Shown here: piece after piece, positions 7,727-15,604 of the stretch
Position numbering within the stretch: the stretch's first letter is position 1
Layout: every line of letters starts with the position of its first letter
NCBI GenBank assembly: GCA_016295005.1
Contig: JAEDMA010000007.1
Location: 1-26,918 of the forward strand
Source of the DNA: Christensenellaceae bacterium
GTDB taxonomy: Bacteria; Bacillota; Clostridia; Christensenellales; Borkfalkiaceae
Length of the DNA: 26,918 nucleotides
Direction of reading: 5' to 3'
Notes under the pieces: generated by a model
Told to the model about the DNA's origin: nothing
Databases searched by the model: none
The model's input: the letters and a program-made list of their open reading frames with translations, nothing else
Position numbers and translations under genes: made by a program

Positions 7727-8521
7727 ATGAAAACGGGGATATCCACGGCGTCGCTGTTCGGCAGAATGAACACCGAAGACGCGCTTGCATTTTTAAGCGA
7801 CAACAAAGTAGAAACCGCGGAAGTGTTTTTGGAATCGTTCTGCGAATATAACGCGGAGTACGGAAGGATTTTGAAGGGCGTAAACAAAAATACCGAAATT
7901 CACTCGGTACACGTTTTAACGACGCAATACGAACCGCAACTTTACAGTATAGGCGACAGAGCCAGAGAAGATTCTTTTAAGATTCTCGACTCGGCAATGG
8001 CGGCGGCGGAAGAATTCGGAGCGAAATACTATACTTTTCACGGGATTGCGAGATACAAAAAAACGCCGTACGTTTTGGATTACGACAGAATCGCGGATAT
8101 AACCCGAAAGATAAGCGAAACGTGTAACCGTCACGGCGTAACGTTGTGTTACGAAAACGTACACTGGGCGTATTACAACTTTATAGGTTTTTTCACCGAG
8201 GTAAAAAAGCGGTTTGAGAAACTGAAAGGCGTTCTCGATGTCAAGCAGGCGCGGCAAAGCGGAATTCCTTACGCCGAATACATTAAGGAAATGGGTAAAG
8301 ATATCGTAACGGTACATCTTTCCGATATAGACGAAAACGGTAAAATGTGTATGCCGGGTAAAGGGATAACCGATTTTTACGACCTGTTTACGAGACTTTA
8401 TGATGTTGGTTTCGACGGCGCGGCGATACTCGAAGTTTATAAAAACGACTATAAAGAGTATTCCGAATTGTTCGATTCTCTCGATTACGTAAACAACGTA
8501 ATAGCAAAAATATATAAATAA
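7727..8521 (+). CDS. Sugar phosphate isomerase/epimerase, TIM-barrel family
   Basis: This 264-residue protein looks like the xylose-isomerase-like TIM-barrel superfamily, which holds divalent-metal sugar isomerases, epimerases and endonuclease IV. Supporting features are the N-terminal GISTASLFG strand, ETAEVFLESF, IHSVHV, the ARYKKTPYVLDYDRIADITRKI helix, the strand LCYENVHW with a probable metal-binding Glu, and VTVHLSDIDENG near the C-terminus. LDVKQARQSG occupies the place of the usual DxxH metal motif, with Asp kept. The true substrate cannot be told from the sequence and no sugar pathway genes adjoin it. The start is 1 base after the hpf stop and has no visible ribosome binding site, so coupling to hpf translation is likely. 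A strong terminator follows. Confidence 0.82.
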   Translation: MKTGISTASLFGRMNTEDALAFLSDNKVETAEVFLESFCEYNAEYGRILKGVNKNTEIHSVHVLTTQYEPQLYSIGDRAREDSFKILDSAMAAAEEFGAKYYTFHGIARYKKTPYVLDYDRIADITRKISETCNRHGVTLCYENVHWAYYNFIGFFTEVKKRFEKLKGVLDVKQARQSGIPYAEYIKEMGKDIVTVHLSDIDENGKMCMPGKGITDFYDLFTRLYDVGFDGAAILEVYKNDYKEYSELFDSLDYVNNVIAKIYK

Positions 8522-8526
8522 AAAAC

Positions 8527-8567
8527 AAACCGCCTTCGGGTTTAACTAAACCCGAAGGCGGTTTTTC
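8527..8567. terminator. Strong bidirectional intrinsic terminator between convergent genes
   Basis: A perfect 17-bp inverted repeat (8527-8543 with 8548-8564, AAACCGCCTTCGGGTTT and its complement) encloses a 4-base loop. T runs follow on both strands. It separates the plus-strand sugar isomerase from minus-strand glyS and can serve both. Confidence 0.93.
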
Positions 8568-8581
8568 AAACGGAAAATCCG

Positions 8582-9976
8582 TTAAAAATCTATTTTCGCC
8601 TGAATATAGTCGCCGAGTTCCGCTATGGGGATACGCACTTGCTGCATGGTATCTCTGTCGCGGACGGTAACGCAGTTGTCGTTTTCCGAATCGAAGTCGT
8701 AAGTCACGCAGAACGGCGTTCCGATTTCGTCCTGACGGCGATAGCGTTTGCCGATAGAACCCGCTTCGTCGTATTCGACGGAGAAGCGTTTCGCGAGGTT
8801 TTCATAAATTGCAGAAGCCTTTTCACCGAGTTTTTTTGAAAGGGGAAGAATAGCCGCTTTATACGGCGCGAGCGCCGGGTGTAAATGCATAACCACTCTC
8901 GTATCGTTTTCGCCGACGGTTTCTTCGTCGTAAGCGTCCGCAAGAAAAGCGAGCGCGACTCTGTCCGCGCCAAGCGACGGTTCGATGACGTAGGGGATAT
9001 AATGTTCGTTCGTATCGGGGTCGAAGTACGAAAGGTCTTTGCCCGAGTGCTTCGCGTGTTGCGAAAGGTCGTAGTCGGTTCTGTCGGCAATGCCCCAGAG
9101 TTCGCCCCAACCGAAGGGGAACAGATATTCGAAGTCGGTGGTCGCTTTGGAATAGAAACAGAGTTCTTCCTTATCGTGATCGCGAAGTCTTAACTTGTCT
9201 TCGTGCATACCTAAATCCAACAAGAATTTATGGCAATAATCTTTCCAGTACTTAAACCATTCGAGATCGGTGCCGGGTTTGCAGAAGAATTCGAGTTCCA
9301 TTTGTTCGAACTCTCTTATTCTGAAAATGAAGTTGCCGGGTGTAATTTCGTTTCTGAACGACTTGCCTATCTGACCGATACCGAAAGGAAGTTTTTTTCT
9401 CGTGGAACGCTGAACGTTTGCAAAGTTTACGAAAATGCCCTGCGCGGTTTCGGGACGAAGATATGCGGTAGAAGCCGAATCTTCGGTAACGCCGATAAAG
9501 GTTTTGAACATAAGGTTAAACTTCTTTATTTCGGTAAAGTCTTTCGCGCCGCAGTTGGGGCAGGCGATACCTTTTTCTTTTATGAAGTCCGCCATTTGTT
9601 CGAAAGTCCAGCCGGCGGGATTGTCGTTCGTGCCGTTTTTGAAAGCGTAATCTTCTATAAGTTTATCGGCTCTGTGACGGGTTTTGCACGCTTTGCAGTC
9701 CATAAGGGGGTCGGAAAAACCGCCTACGTGTCCCGAAGCGACCCACGTTTCGGGATTCATGATAATCGCGCTGTCCAATCCGACGTTGTATTTGGATTGC
9801 TGAACGAAACGTTTCCACCAAGCCTTTTTGATGTTGTTTTTAAATTCTACGCCGAGCGGACCGTAGTCCCAGGAGTTGGCAAGTCCGCCGTAAATTTCGC
9901 TGCCGGGGAACAAAAAGCCCCTGCCTTTGCATAAATTTACCAACTTGTCCATAGTAACGGCTCTGTTTTCTTCCAT
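8582..9976 (-). CDS. glyS: Glycyl-tRNA synthetase, alpha2 (single-chain) type
   Basis: This class II synthetase charges tRNA-Gly. The 464 residues match the homodimeric form rather than the alpha2-beta2 form with two genes. N-terminal motif 1 region: RGFLFPGSEIYGG and WDYGPLGVEFKNNIKKAWW. A zinc-finger-like pair of cysteines (CKAC, CPNC) sits at about 92-143. RPETAQGIFVNF and motif 2 (FRNEITPGNFIFRIREFEQME, about residues 208-228) and motif 3 (SLGADRVALAFL) are all present. The C-terminal anticodon-binding domain spans about 365-464. The chosen ATG has GGAG 9 bases upstream; a second in-frame ATG at codon 9 is possible. It is one of two minus-strand genes here, with its own promoter and no T-box-sized leader. 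The symbol glyQS is also used for this type. Confidence 0.96.
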   Translation of the reverse strand: MEENRAVTMDKLVNLCKGRGFLFPGSEIYGGLANSWDYGPLGVEFKNNIKKAWWKRFVQQSKYNVGLDSAIIMNPETWVASGHVGGFSDPLMDCKACKTRHRADKLIEDYAFKNGTNDNPAGWTFEQMADFIKEKGIACPNCGAKDFTEIKKFNLMFKTFIGVTEDSASTAYLRPETAQGIFVNFANVQRSTRKKLPFGIGQIGKSFRNEITPGNFIFRIREFEQMELEFFCKPGTDLEWFKYWKDYCHKFLLDLGMHEDKLRLRDHDKEELCFYSKATTDFEYLFPFGWGELWGIADRTDYDLSQHAKHSGKDLSYFDPDTNEHYIPYVIEPSLGADRVALAFLADAYDEETVGENDTRVVMHLHPALAPYKAAILPLSKKLGEKASAIYENLAKRFSVEYDEAGSIGKRYRRQDEIGTPFCVTYDFDSENDNCVTVRDRDTMQQVRIPIAELGDYIQAKIDF

Positions 9977-10012
9977 TTTTACATCTCCGTGTAATATTTA
10001 TAATTAAATTTT

Positions 10013-10041
10013 ATTTTACAGTATATAGTATTTTTAGTCAA
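10013..10041 (-). promoter_or_regulatory. Sigma-A promoter of glyS
   Basis: On the minus strand, TTGACT (10036-10041) is followed after exactly 17 bases by TAAAAT (10013-10018). The predicted transcript starts near 10006 and leaves about 30 bases of leader, too short for a T-box. Confidence 0.82.
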
Positions 10042-10095
10042 GTAAACGATAGTTCAATAATTTTTTTTAATTTGCTTTTTTTTTTGAAAAAAGTG

Positions 10096-10104
10096 TGATA
10101 TGAT
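10096..10104 (+). promoter_or_regulatory. Probable extended -10 promoter of glnS
   Basis: TGATATGAT reads as an extended -10 element (TG, one base, TATGAT) 31 bases upstream of the glnS start. No -35 hexamer sits at a normal distance. The neighbouring ATATGAATATAT run could provide an alternative -10, with TTGAAA (10084-10089) as its -35. Confidence 0.48.
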
Positions 10105-10134
10105 ATGAATATATTTGAAAAACAAAGGTGACGT

Positions 10135-11766
10135 ATGGTAGAAGCGACGAATTTTATTGAACAGATAATAAACGAAGAATTAGAAAGCGGCAAAGTAACC
10201 GCCGTGCAGACGAGATTTCCGCCCGAACCGAACGGATATTTGCATATCGGGCACGCAAAGTCGCTGTGCCTTAATTTCGGCATAAAAGAAAAGTATAACG
10301 GAAAATGCAATCTGTTTTTCGACGATACCAACCCGAGTAAAGAAAAAACCGAATACGTAGACGCTATAAGAGAAGATATAAAATGGTTAGGCTTTAGTTG
10401 GGATAAAGAAACTTACGCGTCCGATTATTTCGATAAAATATACGAATTTGCGATAGAACTCATAAAAATGGGCAAAGCGTTCGTATGCGAAATGTCGCCC
10501 GAAGAAATATCGGCTAACCGCGGAACTTTAACCGAACCGGGTAAAGAAAGCCCTTACAGAAACAGAACGGTAGAAGAAAATCTCGACCTGTTTACAAGAA
10601 TGAAAAACGGCGAATTCCCCGACGGTAGCAAATGTTTAAGGGCGAAAATAGACATGGCGTCGCCGAACATCAATATGCGCGACCCCGTAATTTACAGAAT
10701 CCTTCGCCAGACTCACCACAGAACGGGGGATAAATGGTGCATATACCCTATGTACGACTACGCTCACCCGATATGCGACTATATGCAGGGCGTTTCTCAT
10801 TCTCTCTGTACTCTTGAATTCGAAGACCACAGACCTTTATACGACTGGGTCGGCATAACGTTAGGGTTTAACCCCAAACCGCGCCAGATAGAGTTTGCAA
10901 GGCTTAACGTAACCAATCTCGTAATGAGTAAAAGATACCTTAAAAAACTCGTGGAAGACGGCTCGGTAGACGGGTGGGACGACCCGCGTATGCCTACTTT
11001 AACCGGTCTTCGCAACCGCGGAGTGCCAGCCGAAGCGCTCAAAGATTTTTGCGCGAGAATAGGCGTGTGCAAAGCAAATTCCGAAGTACAGATAAGTTAT
11101 CTCGAAGCGTGTATAAGGGAATACCTTAACGCTCACGCCGAAAGGGCGATGGCTGTGTTAAAACCGCTTAAAATAACTTTAACCAACTATCCCGACGGAA
11201 AAACGGAAGAAGTCGATTTCGATATAAATCCGAGCGAAGAAATAAAGAGAACGAGAAAAATAACCTTCTCGAAGAACCTTTATATCGACGCGGACGACTT
11301 CTCTTTAACTCCGCCGCCCAAATATTTCAGACTTAAAAAGGACGGAATGGTAAGACTTAAAGGGGCGTATATAATCAGATGCGACGACGTTTTGTTCGAC
11401 GACGACGGCAACGTTAAAGAACTTTTGTGTTCTTATATTCCCGAATCGAGAAGCGGAGAAGATACTTCGGGCATAAAGGTAAAAGGAACGATTCAGTGGG
11501 TGAACGCAGAAGATGCCGTCGACATGGAAATAAGAAAGTACGGTTACCTTCTTAAAGACGAAGAGTACCCGGGACAGGATTTTTCCGAAAGAATGAACCC
11601 GAACAGCGTAACCGTGTTTAACGGAAAGGTAGAACCTTACGTTATGCAGGGCGAATACGATAAACCGTATCAGTTTATAAGAACGGGGTATTTTAAAAGA
11701 TTAAACGTAAAAGGAAAGGAAATCATAAGCGAAATAGTATCTCTTAAAGATAACTTCAATAAATAG
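10135..11766 (+). CDS. glnS: Glutaminyl-tRNA synthetase
   Basis: This class I synthetase charges tRNA-Gln directly. The 543-residue protein contains the GlnRS signature FPPEPNGYLHIGHAKS (HIGH at residues 37-40), DDTNPSKE, and the KMSKS-type loop VMSKRYL (about 262-268). VDGWDDPRMPTL follows, as expected for the Glx family. The C-terminal half holds the two beta-barrel anticodon-binding domains, including IPESRSGEDTSGIKVKGTIQWV. Specificity for Gln over Glu is inferred from the FPPEPNGYLHIGHAKS form and the presence of the beta-barrel C-terminus, where bacterial GluRS has a helical one. Direct charging means the organism need not rely on GatCAB for tRNA-Gln. The ribosome binding site is AAGGTG. 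The next gene begins 13 bases after the stop. Confidence 0.95.
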   Translation: MVEATNFIEQIINEELESGKVTAVQTRFPPEPNGYLHIGHAKSLCLNFGIKEKYNGKCNLFFDDTNPSKEKTEYVDAIREDIKWLGFSWDKETYASDYFDKIYEFAIELIKMGKAFVCEMSPEEISANRGTLTEPGKESPYRNRTVEENLDLFTRMKNGEFPDGSKCLRAKIDMASPNINMRDPVIYRILRQTHHRTGDKWCIYPMYDYAHPICDYMQGVSHSLCTLEFEDHRPLYDWVGITLGFNPKPRQIEFARLNVTNLVMSKRYLKKLVEDGSVDGWDDPRMPTLTGLRNRGVPAEALKDFCARIGVCKANSEVQISYLEACIREYLNAHAERAMAVLKPLKITLTNYPDGKTEEVDFDINPSEEIKRTRKITFSKNLYIDADDFSLTPPPKYFRLKKDGMVRLKGAYIIRCDDVLFDDDGNVKELLCSYIPESRSGEDTSGIKVKGTIQWVNAEDAVDMEIRKYGYLLKDEEYPGQDFSERMNPNSVTVFNGKVEPYVMQGEYDKPYQFIRTGYFKRLNVKGKEIISEIVSLKDNFNK

Positions 11767-11779
11767 GTGGGAATAAAAG

Positions 11780-12574
11780 ATGAAAAAACTTTCGGTTGTT
11801 TTGTTGTCTGTTATGTTAACTCTATTCGCGGCTTTTATGTGCGGTTGCGTAAATAACGATTACGGCAGAGACGGATACCACTTTTCTGCGTCGGAACTTC
11901 ATAGCGAAACGACGATAACTTATAACGGCGAAGTCGTGTATACCGCGGAAAACGCAGAAGAATTCGCAAAATTTATCGAAACCACGGCGGTAAAAGGAGA
12001 ATACGGCGGGGTTTTGATTAAAAAAAGAGAAAGCGCTTATTACGGCGGCGGAAAATACTATGCGTTCGCATACAGTATTTACGCCGATAAACTTGACGCG
12101 CTTATAACGGTTTTTTCCGGACAGAAAGGGGTTACCAGAACTTTCTATTCGCAATCTCTTGCCGACGCGGGAACTTCTACGAGCGACCAAAAAACGCTCG
12201 ACGCGTATAAAAAGAAACTGCAAAACTACCAGAACATACTCGACACGACTACGGGGAACGACGAATATAAACAGCAACTCGCCGACGAGATTTTCGAACT
12301 ACAATTGAAAATTGCCGCGCTCGAAGAAAACATCGCGGCAGGAACGGCGGATAAGGAATACTGTATGCTTACCGTAACCGTTAACTCGAAAGAAACGGGT
12401 TGTTCGGGCTGTTCGGACGTCGCGCCGATACTTATTATGTTGTTTATGCCGTTTGTTGGTTTCACGGCGGTTGTCGTTACTCTTGCGATATGTCTTAGCA
12501 ATTCCAAAAAAGAAGTAAAAAGACTTAAAGACGAAATCGAACAACGCAAAAAAGCGTATAATCAGGATAAATAA
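11780..12574 (+). CDS. DUF4349-like membrane protein with lipoprotein-type leader and coiled coil
   Basis: The 264-residue protein has a charged-hydrophobic leader (1-22) ending MCGC, an imperfect lipobox with Cys23, so it may be a lipoprotein. The outer domain (about 40-200) contains a GEYGGVLIKKRESAYYGGGKYY block, a YSIYADKLDALI strand-helix (the place where DUF4349 proteins have a valine- and proline-rich RVPA segment), and a long coiled coil (about 135-180). A hydrophobic segment at about 210-232 is followed by a basic cytoplasmic tail (KKEVKRLKDEIEQRKKA). That order (lipobox, beta-alpha domain, coiled coil, transmembrane segment) is the DUF4349 layout as I know it. The family has no settled function. 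The TGCSGCSD cysteines before the membrane are odd. It follows glnS by 13 bases with a GGTGGG ribosome binding site and precedes a terminator. Confidence 0.66.
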   Translation: MKKLSVVLLSVMLTLFAAFMCGCVNNDYGRDGYHFSASELHSETTITYNGEVVYTAENAEEFAKFIETTAVKGEYGGVLIKKRESAYYGGGKYYAFAYSIYADKLDALITVFSGQKGVTRTFYSQSLADAGTSTSDQKTLDAYKKKLQNYQNILDTTTGNDEYKQQLADEIFELQLKIAALEENIAAGTADKEYCMLTVTVNSKETGCSGCSDVAPILIMLFMPFVGFTAVVVTLAICLSNSKKEVKRLKDEIEQRKKAYNQDK

Positions 12575-12579
12575 AAATT

Positions 12580-12608
12580 AACGCCGAAGGTTTGCCTTCG
12601 GCGTTTTT
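12580..12608. terminator. Bidirectional intrinsic terminator
   Basis: An 11-bp perfect stem AACGCCGAAGG/CCTTCGGCGTT (12580-12590 with 12595-12605) has a TTTG loop and is followed by five T. Upstream A's give the opposite strand a T run. It ends the glnS unit and may also stop the converging minus-strand gene 12679-13350. Confidence 0.9.
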
Positions 12609-12678
12609 CATAAAATTTTTCGTTAAGCGCGTTTAATCGGATTTTTTAACAATCCGCCCGCAAAGCGAACGAATTTTT

Positions 12679-13350
12679 TTATCGGATTATATCGCGTATT
12701 GCTTTGACTTCGCAATTTACTCCGTCCATAAGTAAGGCTTTCTTTACGCCTTCGCCGTTTATAAGAGCGACGTACCAGTAGGCTTTGTCGTCTTTAACGA
12801 TAATACGGACGTGAATTTCGCCTTCGAAAACGCCGTAGTCGTTGCGATAAGAATCTATAAGCGTTTTCTTGCTTTCGCAAAGGGAAGCGAGAGCCGTTTT
12901 ATAATCGACTACTCCTTCGGGAATAATGGAAACCATAGTTATTTGTTCTTCCGTTCCGCCCGAAGAAATAGTTACGGTAAAGTTTTCGTCGACGAAATTA
13001 TCCGCCTGAATTTTCGCCGTCAGGTATCCGCTGACGGGACTTACCGAAAAGTACCCGTCCTTTTGAACGTCGCCGTAACGAACGGTCAGTAAATATTCTG
13101 CGTTGTCGGAAACGTTCAGCAGTTTGAAATTAAGATAATACGCGGTAGAAGATACTTTTCCGTCTTCTTTTTTAACCGTTTCGGAAAAGCCGTAGTCGCA
13201 CTTTAATTTATACTTCGAACTTTCGCCGTAAAAAAGGTCGGTTTTCGAATCGCTGACGAATTTTACGAGTTCGCATTCTTCGGCGCAGGCGGTAAAGCCG
13301 CAGGAAACGATAGTTAGAAACGCTAAAAACAATACGATAATCTTTTTCAT
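12679..13350 (-). CDS. Secreted or lipid-anchored hypothetical protein
   Basis: I do not recognise the family. The 223-residue protein starts with a clear export leader (KK followed by about 13 hydrophobic residues). It offers either a lipobox IVSC (Cys17) or a signal peptidase I site after TACA (residue 23). The body is rich in beta-strand-like segments (STAYYLNFKLLNV, YLLTVRYG, GYFSVSPVSGYLTAKIQ). The last 75 residues alternate helix and strand and end with AYWYVALINGEGVKKALLMDGVNCEV, loosely reminiscent of PepSY-like repeats; that is speculation. The ATG has a GAAGGTG ribosome binding site. It is transcribed alone on the minus strand, divergently from 13486-14052 and convergently with the DUF4349-like gene. 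Confidence 0.78.
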   Translation of the reverse strand: MKKIIVLFLAFLTIVSCGFTACAEECELVKFVSDSKTDLFYGESSKYKLKCDYGFSETVKKEDGKVSSTAYYLNFKLLNVSDNAEYLLTVRYGDVQKDGYFSVSPVSGYLTAKIQADNFVDENFTVTISSGGTEEQITMVSIIPEGVVDYKTALASLCESKKTLIDSYRNDYGVFEGEIHVRIIVKDDKAYWYVALINGEGVKKALLMDGVNCEVKAIRDIIR

Positions 13351-13426
13351 AATAACACCTTCAATTATTCTTATGACGAAGATTTAGCGGTAATTCTCTG
13401 AAATAAAAAAATATTAGACTAAATAA

Positions 13427-13455
13427 TTGATTTTTTATACGATATTTGTTAAAAT
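13427..13455 (+). promoter_or_regulatory. Sigma-A promoter for the 13486 gene and guaB
   Basis: TTGATT (13427-13432), a 17-base spacer and TAAAAT (13450-13455) give a near-consensus promoter. The predicted start near 13462 leaves a leader of about 24 bases containing the AAGGAAGG ribosome binding site. Confidence 0.82.
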
Positions 13456-13485
13456 AAAAAAAATATGTAAAGGAAGGAAGTTGCT

Positions 13486-14052
13486 TTGGGTAAACTCATC
13501 GGAAAAACTGTTGCGATAACGCTTGCGGCAATCGTCGGTCTTTTTGCCGTCGTATTCGGTCTGGTTACCCTTATCAAGCCCGTCGCCATCGCCGATATGT
13601 TGTATAACGCGGGGCTTAACGACGCCGCGCTTTCCTTTTACGAAATGCAGTATAACAAAACGGGTTCCGCCGAAGATCTTGGCGCGCTCGTAACAAGGCT
13701 CGACGCGGAAAAAGGCGGCGTAAAGGAAACGGAATACGCTTACGCCCTGATTTTTTGCGATGACTTCGATTCGTACGTATCGTCCCGCGAAAAGGATTTC
13801 GGGGGAAAGGAGAAAACGTACGAATTCTTTTTTGATAAATATTTGTTGTCGCTGTCCGTAACGGGTGTTACGGAATACGGCGTAAATAATCCGGTAAGAC
13901 GCATATTAGACGAAAAGGGCGACGTTATAACCGATAAAAACCTTAAACTTATGCAGGCGTTTTTAACCGGATTAAAAGAAAAGGAAGAAAACGCCGAAAA
14001 CGACGTTTTAGCCGAAGACTTAGAAAGGATAAATTCACTTTTAGGAGAATAA
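13486..14052 (+). CDS. Membrane-anchored hypothetical protein (TTG start)
   Basis: I do not recognise this family. The 188-residue protein has one N-terminal membrane segment (about residues 7-30, TVAITLAAIVGLFAVVFGLVTL) with no cysteine, so it is anchored rather than lipidated. The rest is soluble and largely helical. ADMLYNAGLNDAALSFYEMQY (about 36-56) resembles a single tetratricopeptide-type helix pair, and the C-terminal 60 residues are acidic and helical. The TTG start is chosen because AAGGAAGG sits about 8 bases upstream, no in-frame ATG or GTG lies nearby, and the membrane segment begins right after it. guaB follows 5 bases after its stop, so both share the promoter at 13427-13455. 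Its job in that pairing is unknown. Confidence 0.75.
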   Translation: MGKLIGKTVAITLAAIVGLFAVVFGLVTLIKPVAIADMLYNAGLNDAALSFYEMQYNKTGSAEDLGALVTRLDAEKGGVKETEYAYALIFCDDFDSYVSSREKDFGGKEKTYEFFFDKYLLSLSVTGVTEYGVNNPVRRILDEKGDVITDKNLKLMQAFLTGLKEKEENAENDVLAEDLERINSLLGE

Positions 14053-14057
14053 CATAA

Positions 14058-15512
14058 ATGGGTAAAATACTTAAAGAAGGATTAACGTTTGACGACGTTT
14101 TGCTCGTACCGCAAGCGAGCGACGTTATACCGAGTCAGGTAAGCCTTAAAACCACGCTTGCTAAAGGTTTGGAACTTAACATTCCGTTAATGAGCGCGGC
14201 TATGGATACCGTAACCGAATCCCGCCTTGCGATAGCGATGGCAAGGGAAGGCGGTATCGGCATGATTCACAAGAATATGTCTATCGAAGACCAGGCTCTT
14301 CACGTGGACAAGGTTAAAAGAAGCGAACACGGCGTTATAACCGATCCTTTCTTTTTGGAACCCGAAAACCTCGTTAAAGAAGCGACCGCTTTAATGGCGA
14401 AATACAAAATATCAGGCGTCCCGATAACCAAAAACGGTAAACTCGTAGGTATTCTTACCAACAGAGATTTGCGTTTCGAAAACAATTTCGATCAACCTAT
14501 CGAAAACATAATGACCAAGGATAACCTTATCACCGCTCCCATAGGCACGTCGCTCGAAGAAGCGCAGAAAATTCTCGGTAAACACCGTATAGAAAAACTT
14601 CCTTTGGTTGATAAAGAAGGCAATCTTAAAGGGTTAATAACCATTAAAGATATAGAAAAAGCCATACAGTATCCGAATTCCGCGAAAGACGCCAACGGCA
14701 GACTTTTAGTCGGCGCGGCGGTAGGTATCGCGGCGAATACTCTCGAAAGGGTAGCGGCTCTGGTAGACGCGAAAGTTGACGTAATTACCATAGACACCGC
14801 GCACGGACACAGTAAAAACGTTATCGACGTGGTAAATAAAATCAGAGCGAAATATCCGAAGCTTCCCATTATTGCCGGTAACGTAGCGACGGCAGACGCG
14901 ACCGAAGCGTTAATCGACGCGGGCGCGGACGTGGTTAAAGTAGGTATCGGCCCCGGCTCTATCTGTACGACCCGTATCGTTGCGGGTATCGGCGTTCCGC
15001 AACTCACCGCCATTATAGACTGCGCGGAAAGAGCGGACAAACTCGGCAAGAGAATCATCGCCGACGGAGGTATCAAATACAGCGGAGATATAACCAAAGC
15101 GTTGGGCGGCGGCGCGTCCGCGGTTATGATAGGTTCGCTTTTCGCGGGAACTTTGGAAAGCCCGGGCGAAATCGAAATTTATCAGGGCAGAAGTTTCAAG
15201 GTTTATAGAGGAATGGGTTCCCTTTCCGCTATGGCGAACGGCAGCAAAGACAGATATTTCCAGGAAAACGCCAGAAAACTCGTACCCGAAGGGGTCGAAG
15301 GGCGTGTTCCTTACCGCGGACCCGTTTCGGAAATTATTTTCCAGATGTGCGGCGGTATCCGTTCGGGCATGGGTTATTGCGGCATGAGGACGATAGACGA
15401 TTTGAGAACGAAATCGCAGTTTATCAAAATCACCAACGCAACCCTTATCGAAAGTCACCCGCACGACATATCGATTACGAAAGAATCTCCCAACTATTCT
15501 CCGAGAGCGTAA
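14058..15512 (+). CDS. guaB: Inosine-5'-monophosphate dehydrogenase
   Basis: This enzyme oxidises IMP to XMP with NAD+, the committed step of guanine nucleotide synthesis. The 484-residue protein has the standard TIM-barrel interrupted by a pair of CBS domains (about 95-205). The start is LTFDDVLLVP. The catalytic loop GIGPGSICTTR has the nucleophilic Cys at about residue 303, preceded by DVVKVGIGPGS and followed by GIKYSGDITKALGGGA. YRGMGSLSAM and GVEGRVPYRG complete the flap and active site. The ribosome binding site TTAGGAGAA overlaps the end of the upstream gene. A strong terminator follows directly, so it is the last gene of its unit. Confidence 0.98.
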   Translation: MGKILKEGLTFDDVLLVPQASDVIPSQVSLKTTLAKGLELNIPLMSAAMDTVTESRLAIAMAREGGIGMIHKNMSIEDQALHVDKVKRSEHGVITDPFFLEPENLVKEATALMAKYKISGVPITKNGKLVGILTNRDLRFENNFDQPIENIMTKDNLITAPIGTSLEEAQKILGKHRIEKLPLVDKEGNLKGLITIKDIEKAIQYPNSAKDANGRLLVGAAVGIAANTLERVAALVDAKVDVITIDTAHGHSKNVIDVVNKIRAKYPKLPIIAGNVATADATEALIDAGADVVKVGIGPGSICTTRIVAGIGVPQLTAIIDCAERADKLGKRIIADGGIKYSGDITKALGGGASAVMIGSLFAGTLESPGEIEIYQGRSFKVYRGMGSLSAMANGSKDRYFQENARKLVPEGVEGRVPYRGPVSEIIFQMCGGIRSGMGYCGMRTIDDLRTKSQFIKITNATLIESHPHDISITKESPNYSPRA

Positions 15513-15525
15513 AAAAAGAAAATTT

Positions 15526-15559
15526 TTTCCGTCCCGACACTTCGGGACGGAAATTTTTT
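15526..15559 (+). terminator. Intrinsic terminator after guaB
   Basis: A 12-bp perfect stem TTTCCGTCCCGA/TCGGGACGGAAA (15526-15537 with 15542-15553), a CACT loop and six T at 15554-15559. It lies 13 bases after the guaB stop. Confidence 0.94.
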
Positions 15560-15569
15560 GGTTTAAAAG

Positions 15570-15598
15570 TTTACCGACGGAATAATTTGTGATAGAAT
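15570..15598 (+). promoter_or_regulatory. Promoter of the CPBP protease gene; predicts a leaderless mRNA
   Basis: TTTACC (15570-15575), 17 bases, then TAGAAT (15593-15598) with an extended TGA immediately before it. The expected start point, about 7 bases downstream, falls on the ATG at 15605, and no ribosome binding site is visible. Confidence 0.62.
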
Positions 15599-15604
15599 AA
15601 AATT

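Noticed and set aside
9230..9934. A 234-codon open frame on the plus strand opposite glyS
   Set aside because: It is fully antisense to a gene with intact GlyRS motifs, has no plausible ribosome binding site, and its composition mirrors the complementary codons.
9977..10134. T-box riboswitch ahead of glyS or glnS
   Set aside because: The predicted leaders are only about 30 bases on either side, too short for a T-box, and no T-box core sequence (TGGnACC) is seen.
12638..12656. Hairpin CGGATT/AATCCG near the end of the minus-strand orphan
   Set aside because: It has only a 6-bp stem and no T run after it on either strand, so it is not a convincing terminator.
13465..13470. ATG-TAA start-stop pair just before the TTG-start gene
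   Set aside because: No ribosome binding site precedes it, and two-codon frames are expected by chance in this AT-rich leader.
14492..15464. Two long minus-strand frames across guaB
   Set aside because: They are antisense to a highly conserved gene, resemble no family, and have no promoter or ribosome binding site.
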